The position numbers were made by a program, and so were the translations under genes. From Variovorax paradoxus (GTDB lineage Bacteria; Pseudomonadota; Gammaproteobacteria; Burkholderiales; Burkholderiaceae_C), in NCBI RefSeq assembly GCF_029919115.1, contig NZ_CP123990.1:1798001-1862000 (forward strand): a stretch of DNA of 64,000 nt, in the 5' to 3' direction. Positions 21,176-31,144 of this stretch are shown piece by piece; the stretch's first letter is position 1; every line of letters begins with the position of its first letter. The notes below the pieces were generated by a model. It was not told the DNA's origin. It did no database searches and worked only from the letters and a program-made list of their open reading frames with translations.

Positions 21176-21223
21176 CTTTCTCGAAGGCCCGCCCATGAAA
21201 ACCGCGCCAATGAAAGGCCGGCC

Positions 21224-22567
21224 ATGAAGCCGGTCGTGGCCCTGGTCGGGCGTCCCAACGTCGGCAAGTCGACCCTTTTCAACCGCCTCACGCAGACGCG
21301 CGACGCCATCGTTGCCGACTTTGCAGGGCTCACGCGCGACCGCCACTACGGCAACGGCCGCCTGGGCAAGCACGAGTTCATCGTGATCGACACCGGCGGC
21401 TTCGAGCCCGATGCCGGCAGCGGCATCTACAAGGAAATGGCCAAGCAGACGCGGCAGGCCGTGGCCGAGGCCGACGTGGTGATCTTCGTGGTCGACGCGC
21501 GCGAAGGCCTTTCAGCGCAAGACCACGACATTGCCAACGAGCTGCGCAGGCTGGGCAAGCCATGCGTGCTGGCCGCCAACAAGGCCGAAGGTATGCATGA
21601 CGGCACCAAGCTCGTCGACTTTTATGAGCTGGGCTTTGGCGACGTGCACGGCGTTTCCGCGGCGCACGGGCAGGGCATGCGCGACCTGGTCGAACTGGCA
21701 CTCGCGCCGCTGAATCTTCCGGATCCGAACGACGAAACCGACGAAGACGACGTCAACAAGCCGATCAAGCTGGCGGTGGCCGGACGGCCGAACGTGGGCA
21801 AATCCACGCTCATCAATACCTGGCTCGGCGAAGAGCGGCTGGTGGCGTTCGACATGCCGGGTACCACCCGCGACGCCATCTCGGTGCCGTTCGAGCGCAA
21901 CGGCCAGCGATTCGAACTGATCGACACGGCCGGCCTGCGCCGCAAGGGCAAGGTGTTCGAGGCGATCGAGAAGTTCTCGGTGGTGAAGACGCTGCAGGCC
22001 ATCGAGTCGGCGAACGTCGTGCTGCTGCTGCTCGATGCCACGCAGGGCGTGACCGACCAGGACGCGCACATTGCCGGCTACATCCTCGAAAGCGGGCGGG
22101 CGGTGGTGATTGCCATCAACAAGTGGGACGCGGTCGACAGCTATCAGCGCGAGCAGATCCAGCGCCAGATCGAAACCCGCCTGCCGTTCCTCAAGTTCGC
22201 ATCGCTGCATTTCATCTCGGCCATCAAGCGCCAGGGCCTCGGCCCGGTGTGGCAAGCCATTGCGCAGGCCCACAAATCGGCCACCCGCAAGATGTCGACG
22301 CCTGTGCTGACCCGATTGCTGCTGGAGGCGGTGCAGTTCCAGTCGCCCAAGCGCGCGGGCATGTTCCGCCCCAAGCTTCGCTATGCGCACCAGGGCGGCA
22401 TGAATCCGCCGGTGATCATCATCCACGGCAATTCGCTGGAGCACGTCACCGAGGCGTACAAGCGCTTTCTCGAAGGCCGCTTCCGCAAGGAATTCGACCT
22501 GGTGGGTACGCCCTTGCGCATCCAGTTCAAGAGCTCGCAGAATCCTTTTGCCGACAAGGACGACTGA
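21224..22567 (+). CDS. der: Ribosome biogenesis GTPase Der (EngA)
   Basis: An essential double-GTPase of 447 residues needed for 50S ribosome assembly. Two P-loops with the sequence GRPNVGKS are at residues 9-16 and 187-194. Both domains carry DTGG/DTAG and NKA/NKWD guanine motifs, and a C-terminal KH-like domain follows ([20 protein letters not shown]). An acidic linker NDETDEDD lies between the domains. It closes the ndk-to-der run, and hfq begins 164 bases later after a weak hairpin terminator. Confidence 0.97.
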   Translation: MKPVVALVGRPNVGKSTLFNRLTQTRDAIVADFAGLTRDRHYGNGRLGKHEFIVIDTGGFEPDAGSGIYKEMAKQTRQAVAEADVVIFVVDAREGLSAQDHDIANELRRLGKPCVLAANKAEGMHDGTKLVDFYELGFGDVHGVSAAHGQGMRDLVELALAPLNLPDPNDETDEDDVNKPIKLAVAGRPNVGKSTLINTWLGEERLVAFDMPGTTRDAISVPFERNGQRFELIDTAGLRRKGKVFEAIEKFSVVKTLQAIESANVVLLLLDATQGVTDQDAHIAGYILESGRAVVIAINKWDAVDSYQREQIQRQIETRLPFLKFASLHFISAIKRQGLGPVWQAIAQAHKSATRKMSTPVLTRLLLEAVQFQSPKRAGMFRPKLRYAHQGGMNPPVIIIHGNSLEHVTEAYKRFLEGRFRKEFDLVGTPLRIQFKSSQNPFADKDD

Positions 22568-22608
22568 GCAGGCTTGGCTACCGATGGCAGCCAATGAGCC
22601 GAGGCTGC

Positions 22609-22627
22609 GGCGGAAGTTCCGCCTTTT
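22609..22627 (+). terminator. Weak hairpin terminator after der
   Basis: A 5-base GC stem (GGCGG / CCGCC) with loop AAGTT followed by TTTT, 41 bases after the der stop. It may be a partial terminator that separates der from hfq. The downstream 100 bases before hfq contain TTGACC at 22653-22658, a possible -35, without a convincing -10. Confidence 0.45.
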
Positions 22628-22731
22628 GAGAGACGTTATTTTTCAAAGGCTTTTGACCCCGCCTGCTGCGGCGCAGAAACCCTGTGTTAAGGTCATCTCT
22701 CCAACAACTACTCTTGAACACGGAGAATATC

Positions 22732-22977
22732 GTGAGCAATAAAGGGCAACTTCTACAAGACCCGTTTCTGAACACCCTGCGTCGCGAGCATGTGCCGGTT
22801 TCCATTTATCTGGTGAACGGTATCAAGCTGCAGGGCCAGATCGAGTCTTTCGACCAGTACGTCGTGTTGCTTCGCAACACGGTGACACAAATGGTCTACA
22901 AGCACGCCATTTCCACTATCGTGCCGGGTCGTGCCGTCAACTTCTCGGCTGCCGAGAACGACGACGCCGCAGCCTGA
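22732..22977 (+). CDS. hfq: RNA chaperone Hfq
   Basis: An 81-residue Sm-like hexameric RNA chaperone that pairs small RNAs with mRNAs. It contains [20 protein letters not shown], the Sm1 motif through [16 protein letters not shown], and the Sm2 [10 protein letters not shown], with a short acidic C-terminal tail as is usual in betaproteobacteria. GTG 22732 is chosen because it gives the conserved start (M)SNKGQ, with CGGAG 8 bases before; the frame is open for 16 more codons upstream but those are not conserved. A strong terminator follows the stop, so hfq may often be transcribed alone. Confidence 0.97.
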   Translation: MSNKGQLLQDPFLNTLRREHVPVSIYLVNGIKLQGQIESFDQYVVLLRNTVTQMVYKHAISTIVPGRAVNFSAAENDDAAA

Positions 22978-22986
22978 TCGCGCGGA

Positions 22987-23015
22987 GCGCGGCGGTAACC
23001 ACCGCCGCGCTTTTT
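22987..23015 (+). terminator. Intrinsic terminator (attenuator) between hfq and hflX
   Basis: A perfect 10-base stem, GCGCGGCGGT paired with ACCGCCGCGC, with loop AACC, followed by TTTTT at 23011-23015. It begins 10 bases after the hfq stop and ends 17 bases before the hflX start. It should limit read-through from hfq into hflX-hflK-hflC. Confidence 0.88.
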
Positions 23016-23031
23016 CCATATTTGATCCCGC

Positions 23032-24201
23032 TTGTCTGAACTGAACTCCCGCCAGGAAGGCGCCGCCGTTCTCGTCGGCGTCGATTTCGGGCTGCCCCAT
23101 TTCGACAGCGAACTCGAGGAACTCGGCCTGCTTGCGCAGACCGCAGGCCTCGCGCCTGTCGCCCGGCTCATCTGCAAACGCAAGGCGCCCGACGCGGCGC
23201 TTTTCGTCGGAAGCGGCAAAGCCGATGAAATCAAGGAACTGGCTGCGATGCACCAGGCCAGCGAGGTCATCTTCGACCAATCGCTGAGCCCTGCGCAGCA
23301 GCGCAATCTCGAGCGCCAGCTCGACGTGGCGGTGTACGACCGCACTTTCCTCATCCTCGAAATCTTCGCGCAGCGCGCCCGCTCCCATGAAGGCAAGCTG
23401 CAGGTAGAGCTGGCGCGGCTGCAGTACCTCAGCACGCGCCTGGTCCGCCGTTGGTCCCACCTAGAGCGCCAGACCGGCGGCGCAGGTGTGCGGGGCGGCC
23501 CGGGCGAAAAGCAGATCGAACTCGACCGCCGGATGATCAGCGAATCGATCAAGCGCACGCGCGATCGGCTGGCCAAGGTGCAGAAGCAGCGCGGAACACA
23601 GCGCCGCCAGCGCGAGCGCCGGGAAACCTTCAACATCTCGCTCGTCGGCTACACCAACGCGGGCAAGTCTTCGCTCTTCAACGCGCTGGTGAAGGCCCGC
23701 GCCTATGCGGCCGACCAGCTTTTTGCAACGCTCGACACCACCACGCGCAACCTGTACCTTGGCGACGCCCGCCGGCAGGTCTCCATTTCAGACACCGTCG
23801 GCTTCATCCGCGACCTGCCGCACGGCCTGGTCGACGCGTTCAAGGCCACCCTGCAAGAGGCCGTCGATGCCGACTTGCTCCTGCACGTGGTGGATGCTTC
23901 CAACCCGCATTTCCCCGAGCAGATGGCCGAAGTGCAATCGGTTCTGCGCGACATCGGCGCAGACACTGTTCCGCAGCTTCTGGTGTTCAACAAGCTCGAT
24001 GCCCTTGAAACTGCACAGCATCCGCTGCATCTGCAAGACGAGATGGAAATCGACGGCGTGCAGGTTCCGCGTATCTTCCTGAGCGCGCGAAGCGGCGAGG
24101 GCGTGCCCCTGCTGCGAGCCGAACTGGCCCGCCGGTCGGGTTCCGTGGGCGATACGATGACCCCAGAGGCCGACACTGAATTGCACGATACCGCCAATTG
24201 A
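23032..24201 (+). CDS. hflX: GTPase HflX
   Basis: A 389-residue ribosome-binding GTPase; HflX splits stalled or heat-damaged ribosomes. The N-terminal HflX domain includes DFGLPHFDSELEEL and ELARLQYLSTRLVRRWSHLERQ, plus the GGPGEKQIE motif. The G domain starts with GYTNAGKS at residues 206-213, followed by DTVGFIRDLPH and NKLD. TTG 23032 is the likely start, placed just after the hfq terminator. hfq-hflX-hflK-hflC is the classical order. The last 30 residues are variable. Confidence 0.95.
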   Translation: MSELNSRQEGAAVLVGVDFGLPHFDSELEELGLLAQTAGLAPVARLICKRKAPDAALFVGSGKADEIKELAAMHQASEVIFDQSLSPAQQRNLERQLDVAVYDRTFLILEIFAQRARSHEGKLQVELARLQYLSTRLVRRWSHLERQTGGAGVRGGPGEKQIELDRRMISESIKRTRDRLAKVQKQRGTQRRQRERRETFNISLVGYTNAGKSSLFNALVKARAYAADQLFATLDTTTRNLYLGDARRQVSISDTVGFIRDLPHGLVDAFKATLQEAVDADLLLHVVDASNPHFPEQMAEVQSVLRDIGADTVPQLLVFNKLDALETAQHPLHLQDEMEIDGVQVPRIFLSARSGEGVPLLRAELARRSGSVGDTMTPEADTELHDTAN

Positions 24202-24239
24202 TTGGGCACAATCCCGCCACTGACAAGAGAACGAAGCGA

Positions 24240-25640
24240 ATGAATGCAAAGCCAGCGTGGAGAGGGTTTCTGGGCATGTTCAACCTGAACGATGGCCGGT
24301 GGGGTCGTGGCGATGAGCCCGCATCCAACGGCGACCGCCCGACCGGCAACCGACCTCCCGACGCAGACCCACCGGGCGCCCCGACGCCCCCGCCCTCGGG
24401 CAACAACAACCAGAACAACGGCAACCGCCCTCGCGGGCAGGGTCCCAACCAGGGGCCGCCGGATCTCGACGAACTCTGGCGCGATCTCAATCGCAAGCTC
24501 GGCGGCTTCTTCGGCGGCAAGGGTGGCGGCAACCGCCCCAGCGGCAACGATGGCGGCGGCAACGGCTACAGGCCCGACATGAAAAACGCCGGCTTCGGGC
24601 TTGGGCTCGTGGCCATCGTGGCTGTTCTCATCTGGCTGGGTACCGGTTTCTTCATCGTGAACGAAGGCCAGCAGGCCGTGGTGACCCAGTTCGGCCGCTA
24701 CAAGGCAACCGTGGGCGCAGGTTTCAACTGGCGCCTGCCGTATCCCATCCAGCGCCATGAAGTGGTCGTGGTCACGCAGATCCGTTCCACCGACGTGGGC
24801 CGGGACGCCATCGTGCGCACAACCGGCCTGCGCGAATCGGCCATGCTGACCGAAGACGAGAACATCGTCGAGATCAAGTTTGCCGTGCAATACCGCCTGA
24901 GCGATGCGCGCGCCTACCTGTACGAAAGCAAGTCGCCCACCGAAACCGTGGTGCAGGTGGCCGAAACCGCCGTGCGCGAGGTGGTGGGCAAGATGAAGAT
25001 GGATGCGGCACTTGCCGAAGAGCGCGACCAGATTGCGCCTCGCGTGCGTACGCTGATGCAGACCATCCTCGACCGCTACAAGGTCGGCGTCGAAGTCGTC
25101 AACATCAACTTGCAGCAGGGCGGCGTGCGCCCGCCCGAACAGGTGCAAGCCGCGTTCGACGACGTGCTCAAGGCCGGGCAGGAGCGCGAGCGCGCCAAGA
25201 ACGAAGCGCAGGCCTACGCCAATGACGTGGTGCCGCGGGCAACGGGTACCGCATCGCGCCTGAAGGAAGAGTCCGAGGCCTACAAGGCGCGCATCGTTGC
25301 GCAGGCGCAGGGCGATGCGGGCCGCTTCGCCGCCGTGCTGGCCGAGTACCAGAAGGCGCCGCAGGTCACCCGCGACCGCATGTACACCGACGCCATGCAG
25401 CAGATCTACGCCAGCACCACCAAGGTGCTGGTCGACACCAAGCAAGGCTCCAACCTGCTGTACCTGCCGCTCGACAAGCTCATGCAGGCGAGCGGCAACA
25501 ACCAGGCAACGCCCGTCGATGCAGCCAGCCCCAGCGTGGCCGGCACGGCGCCCGCCCAGTCCTCGGTGATTCCCGTGGCCCCCGCCGCCGGCGACAACCG
25601 CGCCCGCGACGGCCGTTCGCGCGACCGCGACGTGCGTTGA
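24240..25640 (+). CDS. hflK: FtsH protease regulator HflK
   Basis: An SPFH/band-7 membrane protein of 466 residues; with HflC it forms a cage around the FtsH protease. The N-terminus (about residues 20-115) is Gly/Pro/Asn/Asp-rich and cytoplasmic. One transmembrane helix is at about 117-139, followed by the SPFH domain (NEGQQAVVTQFGRYKATVGAG) in the periplasm, then a helical region and a Pro/Ala tail. ATG 24240 gives MNAKPAWRGF; ATG 24276 (MFNLNDGRWGRGD) is an equally likely start because conserved HflK sequence begins there. hflC follows 16 bases later. Confidence 0.94.
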   Translation: MNAKPAWRGFLGMFNLNDGRWGRGDEPASNGDRPTGNRPPDADPPGAPTPPPSGNNNQNNGNRPRGQGPNQGPPDLDELWRDLNRKLGGFFGGKGGGNRPSGNDGGGNGYRPDMKNAGFGLGLVAIVAVLIWLGTGFFIVNEGQQAVVTQFGRYKATVGAGFNWRLPYPIQRHEVVVVTQIRSTDVGRDAIVRTTGLRESAMLTEDENIVEIKFAVQYRLSDARAYLYESKSPTETVVQVAETAVREVVGKMKMDAALAEERDQIAPRVRTLMQTILDRYKVGVEVVNINLQQGGVRPPEQVQAAFDDVLKAGQERERAKNEAQAYANDVVPRATGTASRLKEESEAYKARIVAQAQGDAGRFAAVLAEYQKAPQVTRDRMYTDAMQQIYASTTKVLVDTKQGSNLLYLPLDKLMQASGNNQATPVDAASPSVAGTAPAQSSVIPVAPAAGDNRARDGRSRDRDVR

Positions 25641-25656
25641 AAAGGCTAAGAAGAAC

Positions 25657-26559
25657 ATGAACAGAATCGGATTCATCGCCTCGTCGATCCTCGTGCTGCT
25701 GGTGCTGCTGAGCTCGACCCTCTTCGTGGTCGACCAGCGCCAGTTCGGCGTGGTGTATGCCCTGGGGCAGATCAAGCAGGTCATTACGGAGCCGGGCCTG
25801 CATTTCAAGCTGCCGCCGCCGCTGCAGAACGTCTCGTACATCGACAAGCGCCTGCTCACGCTGTCCAGCCTCGACACCGAGCCCATGCTCACGGCCGAGA
25901 AGCAGCGCGTGGTGATCGACTGGTATGTGCGCTGGCGCATCACCGATCCGCAGGCCTACATCCGCAACGTCGGCCTCGACGAGAGCGCGGGCGCCACGCA
26001 GCTCAACCGCGTGGTTCGCAACGCCTTCCAGGAAAACATCAACAAGCGCACCGTGCGCGACCTGATCTCCGTGCGCCGCGAAGCCCTCATGGCCGACGTG
26101 CAGCGCGAAGTGCTGGCCGTGGTGAAGGGCGCCAAGCCTTGGGGCGTGGACGTGATCGACGTGCGCATCACGCGTGTCGACTATGTGGAAGCGATCACCG
26201 AATCGGTCTACCGCCGCATGGAAGCGGAGCGCAAGCGCGTTGCCAACGAGCTGCGCTCGACCGGCTATGCCGAAGGCGAAAAGATCCGCGCCGACGCCGA
26301 CCGCCAGCGCGAAGTGATCGTGGCCAACGCATACCGCGACGCGCAGAAGATCAAGGGCGAGGGCGATGCCCAGGCCGCCGCTGCCTACAGCGAGGCCTTT
26401 GGCCGCGACGCGCAGTTTGCGCAGTTCTATCGCAGCCTCGAGGCCTACAAGCAGAGCTTCAACAAGAAGAGCGACGTGATGGTGCTCGATCCGTCGTCCG
26501 ACTTCTTCCGCGCCATGCAGAGCGCCGGCACGCCAGCAGGCAACGCGCCGCGCCGCTGA
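25657..26559 (+). CDS. hflC: FtsH protease regulator HflC
   Basis: SPFH-family partner of HflK, 300 residues. The N-terminal signal anchor is at residues 5-25 (FIASSILVLLVLLSSTLF), followed by the band-7 domain (VDQRQFGVVYALGQIKQVI) and a long helical region with ADADRQREVIVANAYRDAQ. The pair HflK-HflC modulates degradation of membrane proteins by FtsH. It starts 16 bases after hflK with AAGAAG as a possible ribosome binding site. The yjeT gene begins 22 bases after its stop. Confidence 0.96.
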   Translation: MNRIGFIASSILVLLVLLSSTLFVVDQRQFGVVYALGQIKQVITEPGLHFKLPPPLQNVSYIDKRLLTLSSLDTEPMLTAEKQRVVIDWYVRWRITDPQAYIRNVGLDESAGATQLNRVVRNAFQENINKRTVRDLISVRREALMADVQREVLAVVKGAKPWGVDVIDVRITRVDYVEAITESVYRRMEAERKRVANELRSTGYAEGEKIRADADRQREVIVANAYRDAQKIKGEGDAQAAAAYSEAFGRDAQFAQFYRSLEAYKQSFNKKSDVMVLDPSSDFFRAMQSAGTPAGNAPRR

Positions 26560-26581
26560 TCCCGCGGCTGGCTTCGTCGTC

Positions 26582-26770
26582 GTGAGCGCCGAGATATTCT
26601 GGAGCGCGCTGGCGCTCGTCCTGGTGATCGAGGGCATCCTGCCTTTCGTATCGCCGGGCGGCTGGCGGCGCGGCTTCGGCCAGCTCATGCAGCTGCGCGA
26701 CGGCCAGCTTCGTTTCTTCGGACTTTGCAGCATCTTGCTGGGTTTGCTCCTCCTTTGGGTTTTGGGGTAG
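26582..26770 (+). CDS. yjeT: Small membrane protein, DUF2065 (YjeT) family
   Basis: A 62-residue protein with two transmembrane helices (ALALVLVIEGILPFVSPGG and LCSILLGLLLLWVLG) joined by a short basic loop. This is the DUF2065/YjeT family, which lies between hflC and purA in many proteobacteria, including E. coli. Its role is not known. GTG 26582 is the likely start. Downstream, TAGAAT at 26782-26787 may be a -10 box for hisZ, with only about 30 bases of leader. Confidence 0.85.
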   Translation: MSAEIFWSALALVLVIEGILPFVSPGGWRRGFGQLMQLRDGQLRFFGLCSILLGLLLLWVLG

Positions 26771-26814
26771 CTCGGTCCCGGTAGAATCCCGGTTTAACCA
26801 CGCCCCCGATCCCC

Positions 26815-27975
26815 ATGTCCGCCTGGGTCCTCCCGGATCACATTGCCGATGTGCTGCCTTCCGAGGCGCGCCACATCGAAGAACTTCGACGCCAGCTGCT
26901 CGATACCGCCCGTGGCTATGGCTACGAGCTGGTAATGCCGCCGCTGCTCGAGCACCTCGAGTCGTTGCTGTCGGGCACCGGCGAGGCGCTCGACCTTCAA
27001 ACCTTCAAGCTCGTCGACCAGCTCTCGGGCCGCAGCATGGGCCTGCGCGCCGACACCACCCCCCAGGTGGCGCGCATCGACGCCCATCTGCTGAACCGCG
27101 AGGGCGTGGCGCGCCTGTGCTACTGCGGGCCGGTGCTCCACACCCGCCCTGACCGGCCCCATGCCACGCGCGAGCCGCTGCAGTTCGGCGCTGAAATCTA
27201 TGGCCACGCCGGGCTCGAAGCCGACACTGAAATCCTGCTGCTGGCGCTCGACTGCCTCCAGGCCGCGGGCATCGGCCAGGGCCTGATCGTCGACCTGGCG
27301 GACGCGCGCATCATTCGGGCGCTGTTTGCCGGCGTGCCGGTCGATGCTTCTGTGCTGGCCCGCGTGCACGCGGCACTCGTCGCCAAGGACGCGAGCGAGC
27401 TGCATGCCCTCACGCGCGACTTCCCGGCTTCGTCACGCGACGGGCTGCGCGCCTTGGTTCAGCTGTATGGCGACGAGTCGGTGCTCGACGAGGCCGCCAA
27501 GGCCCTCAAGGGCACGCCCGCCGTCAGCACGGCGCTGGCCGGGCTGAAGCAGCTTGCCGCCAGCCTGCAGGGCGACTCGACGCGGCAGATCAGCTTCGAC
27601 CTGGCCGACCTGCGCGGCTATGCGTACTACAGCGGCATGCGGTTCGGCATTTACGTGCCCGGCGCCGCCGATGCACTGGTGCGCGGTGGCCGCTACGACG
27701 AAGTCGGTGCCGTATTCGGCCGCAACCGCCCGGCGGTCGGCTTCAGCCTCGACGTGCGCGAACTGGTCGGCGTGCTGCCGGCCCGGCCGCTGCGTGCCGC
27801 CATCCGCGCGCCCTGGAGCGACGCGGCCGGCCTGCGCCAGGCCATTGCCGGGCTGCGCAAGGCCGGCGAAACCGTGGTCTGCGTGCTGCCCGGCCACGGC
27901 AGCGAAATCGATGAATTCCATTGCGACCGCGAGCTCGTCGAGCAAGCAGGGCAGTGGCAAGTCCGAGCCATCTGA
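26815..27975 (+). CDS. hisZ: ATP phosphoribosyltransferase regulatory subunit HisZ
   Basis: A 386-residue HisS paralogue that lacks synthetase activity and activates the short form of HisG, the first enzyme of histidine synthesis. Class II fold motifs are seen: [36 protein letters not shown] and [13 protein letters not shown]. No C-terminal anticodon-binding domain is present, which separates it from hisS at 18017. Its presence implies a short HisG elsewhere in the genome; hisG is not in this window. It lies between yjeT and purA, an order common in betaproteobacteria. Confidence 0.95.
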   Translation: MSAWVLPDHIADVLPSEARHIEELRRQLLDTARGYGYELVMPPLLEHLESLLSGTGEALDLQTFKLVDQLSGRSMGLRADTTPQVARIDAHLLNREGVARLCYCGPVLHTRPDRPHATREPLQFGAEIYGHAGLEADTEILLLALDCLQAAGIGQGLIVDLADARIIRALFAGVPVDASVLARVHAALVAKDASELHALTRDFPASSRDGLRALVQLYGDESVLDEAAKALKGTPAVSTALAGLKQLAASLQGDSTRQISFDLADLRGYAYYSGMRFGIYVPGAADALVRGGRYDEVGAVFGRNRPAVGFSLDVRELVGVLPARPLRAAIRAPWSDAAGLRQAIAGLRKAGETVVCVLPGHGSEIDEFHCDRELVEQAGQWQVRAI

Positions 27976-27983
27976 ATTTTTGA

Positions 27984-29330
<1,347 letters not shown>

Positions 29331-29348
29331 ACAGGAACGAACCAGACC

Positions 29349-29873
29349 ATGTTGACCGAAGACGGCAAGCATCTCTACGTCAGCTACGACGAGTACCACA
29401 ACCTGATCGAGAAGCTCGCGATCAAGGTGCACCAGTCGGGCTGGCAGTTCGACACCATTCTTTGCCTCGCGCGCGGCGGCATGCGCCCGGGCGACGTGCT
29501 CTCGCGCATCTTCGACAAGCCGCTCGCCATCATGTCGACCAGCTCCTACCGTGCCGATGCAGGCACGGTGCAGGGCCACCTCGACATCGCCCGCTACATC
29601 ACCACGCCCAAGGGCGAGATCGCCGGCAAGGTTCTGCTGGTGGACGACCTGGCCGACTCCGGCCACACGCTGCACGCGGTGATGGACATGCTGCGCAACA
29701 ACTACGCGCCGATCACCGAGCTGCGCAGCGCCGTGCTCTGGACCAAGGCGCTGTCGACGTTCACGCCCGATTACTCGGTCGAGTACCTCGCAACCAATCC
29801 GTGGATTCACCAGCCGTTCGAAGGCTACGACTCCCTCGGACCCGAAAAGCTGCTCGAGAAGTGGTCGGTCTGA
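29349..29873 (+). CDS. Purine-type phosphoribosyltransferase
   Basis: A 174-residue type I phosphoribosyltransferase. The PRPP-binding motif VLLVDDLADSGHTL is near residues 97-110, and the ARGGMRPGDVLSR motif near 40 is also typical. It resembles hypoxanthine/xanthine-guanine phosphoribosyltransferases that recycle purine bases to nucleotides. AGGAA precedes ATG 29349. Position after purA supports a purine role. The exact base used cannot be decided from the sequence. Confidence 0.9.
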   Translation: MLTEDGKHLYVSYDEYHNLIEKLAIKVHQSGWQFDTILCLARGGMRPGDVLSRIFDKPLAIMSTSSYRADAGTVQGHLDIARYITTPKGEIAGKVLLVDDLADSGHTLHAVMDMLRNNYAPITELRSAVLWTKALSTFTPDYSVEYLATNPWIHQPFEGYDSLGPEKLLEKWSV

Positions 29874-30051
29874 GCTGATTCCGGCCTCGGGCAGCGACTC
29901 ATCAGCTCCCGGGGCGCACGCGCATGTAGGCGCATTGCGCGTATGCACCGCCATGGCTTGCAGTCGCTGACGCAACGATGTAGAACGATAGCGTTAAAGC
30001 TTGAAGTTCACAGGCAGTTTGGGGCAGTCAGAGGCTCCAAAGGAGTCAGCC

Positions 30052-30585
30052 ATGTTGGCAGCCGAATGCGCGTGGGCCATCTTGCGCGCCGAGCACGTTC
30101 GCACCCGGGAGTTGCTGGATTGCCTGCGCGAGGCAATGAAGGCAGGAGGCGAGGCGGGCGTCCGGCAACGCGCAACGTCGGCCATCGAAATCATCGAGCG
30201 GCTGCAGGCTTTCGAAGAAAACACGCACCGCCCCAAAGGCGTCGTCATGCTGAGCATGCTTCGCGGGAGGTCGCACGAAGCCGACGAGCTCCTCGAACAA
30301 CTCGATGCGGAGAGCGAGTGCTGCAATGGCCTCATCTCGCAGGCGCGGCTGCTGCTCGAGCGCGCCCGATCAGGCGACCCGGACGCGGCGGGGCAGGCCG
30401 GCGCGCTGTTGCGGCAGCACCGGCAGTTCATGTCCACGCACCTGGACAAGGAAGACACCCTCCTGCACTCGCAAACGGCGCTGCTTCTGTCCGCTGAAGA
30501 ATGGGCGACCGTGGTTTCGTCCATCTCGAAGGAGGTCGGCGCAGCCAGGAGGCGCGAACATCGGCGCTCACCGGTACGCGGGTAA
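30052..30585 (+). CDS. Hemerythrin-like (HHE cation-binding) protein
   Basis: A 177-residue four-helix-bundle protein. Candidate metal ligands are His15 (LRAEHVRTRE), Glu55/56 and His59, His75 (RSHEADEL), His123, His130 and Glu134 (RQHRQFMSTHLDKED), which fits the HHE cation-binding family. Such domains bind a di-iron centre and are linked to oxygen, nitric-oxide or iron stress. ATG 30052 is chosen because AAAGGAG lies 8 bases before it; the frame is open 17 codons further upstream. The 178-base gap before the gene shows no clear terminator. It stands alone and is convergent with the VOC gene. Confidence 0.85.
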   Translation: MLAAECAWAILRAEHVRTRELLDCLREAMKAGGEAGVRQRATSAIEIIERLQAFEENTHRPKGVVMLSMLRGRSHEADELLEQLDAESECCNGLISQARLLLERARSGDPDAAGQAGALLRQHRQFMSTHLDKEDTLLHSQTALLLSAEEWATVVSSISKEVGAARRREHRRSPVRG

Positions 30586-30606
30586 GCCGCAAATAGCCCG
30601 TGGGCG

Positions 30607-31059
30607 CTATGTCCCGTTGGATTCGAACATAGCGGTATAGCGGCGCTGCATCTCTTCTGGCGTGAGCTTTTCGATGCTGTGGCCCACGTTCCAGCGGTGC
30701 CCGAAGGGGTCGCGGAACACGCCCGATCGCTCCCCGTAGAACTGGTCCTGCGGCGCCATGTCCAGCGTGGCGCCGGCTGCAACGGCGCGCGCCACCACGG
30801 CGTCGGCATCGTCCACGTGCAGATGCAGCGTTACCGCGGTGCCGCCGAGCGTCCTGGCGCTGGGAATGTTGTATTCGGCGAACTCGTCTGAAATCATCAG
30901 GACGGCGCCGTTGTGGAAGTCGAGTTCCGCATGCCCGATCCGTCCGCTCGGTTCGGTAAGCCGGAAGATCTCCTTCACTTCGAAGACCTTGCAATAGAAG
31001 TCGATGGCGGCACCGGCGTTGTCGACGCAGAGGTATGGAAAAAGCTCGTGAATGGCCAT
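30607..31059 (-). CDS. VOC-superfamily protein (PhnB/glyoxalase-like)
   Basis: A 150-residue single-domain vicinal-oxygen-chelate protein. The first repeat is MAIHELFPYLCVDNAGAAIDFY followed by KVFEVKEIFRLTEP; the second contains HLHVDDADAVVARAVAAGA and the end FRDPFGHRWNVGHSIE. This pattern is that of PhnB-like and glyoxalase/bleomycin-resistance proteins. Substrate cannot be read from the sequence. ATG 31059 is chosen because MAIHELFPYL is the conserved start; upstream codons are unlike the family. It is divergent from metC. Confidence 0.88.
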   Translation of the reverse strand: MAIHELFPYLCVDNAGAAIDFYCKVFEVKEIFRLTEPSGRIGHAELDFHNGAVLMISDEFAEYNIPSARTLGGTAVTLHLHVDDADAVVARAVAAGATLDMAPQDQFYGERSGVFRDPFGHRWNVGHSIEKLTPEEMQRRYTAMFESNGT

Positions 31060-31144
31060 GGAAGCTGCCTTTCGTGGGAGGTGAAAAACCGGCTGTTGCC
31101 CCTCTGCGCATTGTGCGGCGGAACGGCGCGCTAGCATCGGGGCC

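Noticed and set aside
26815..27975. Possible second histidyl-tRNA synthetase
   Set aside because: It lacks the anticodon-binding domain and matches HisZ, the regulatory subunit of ATP phosphoribosyltransferase.
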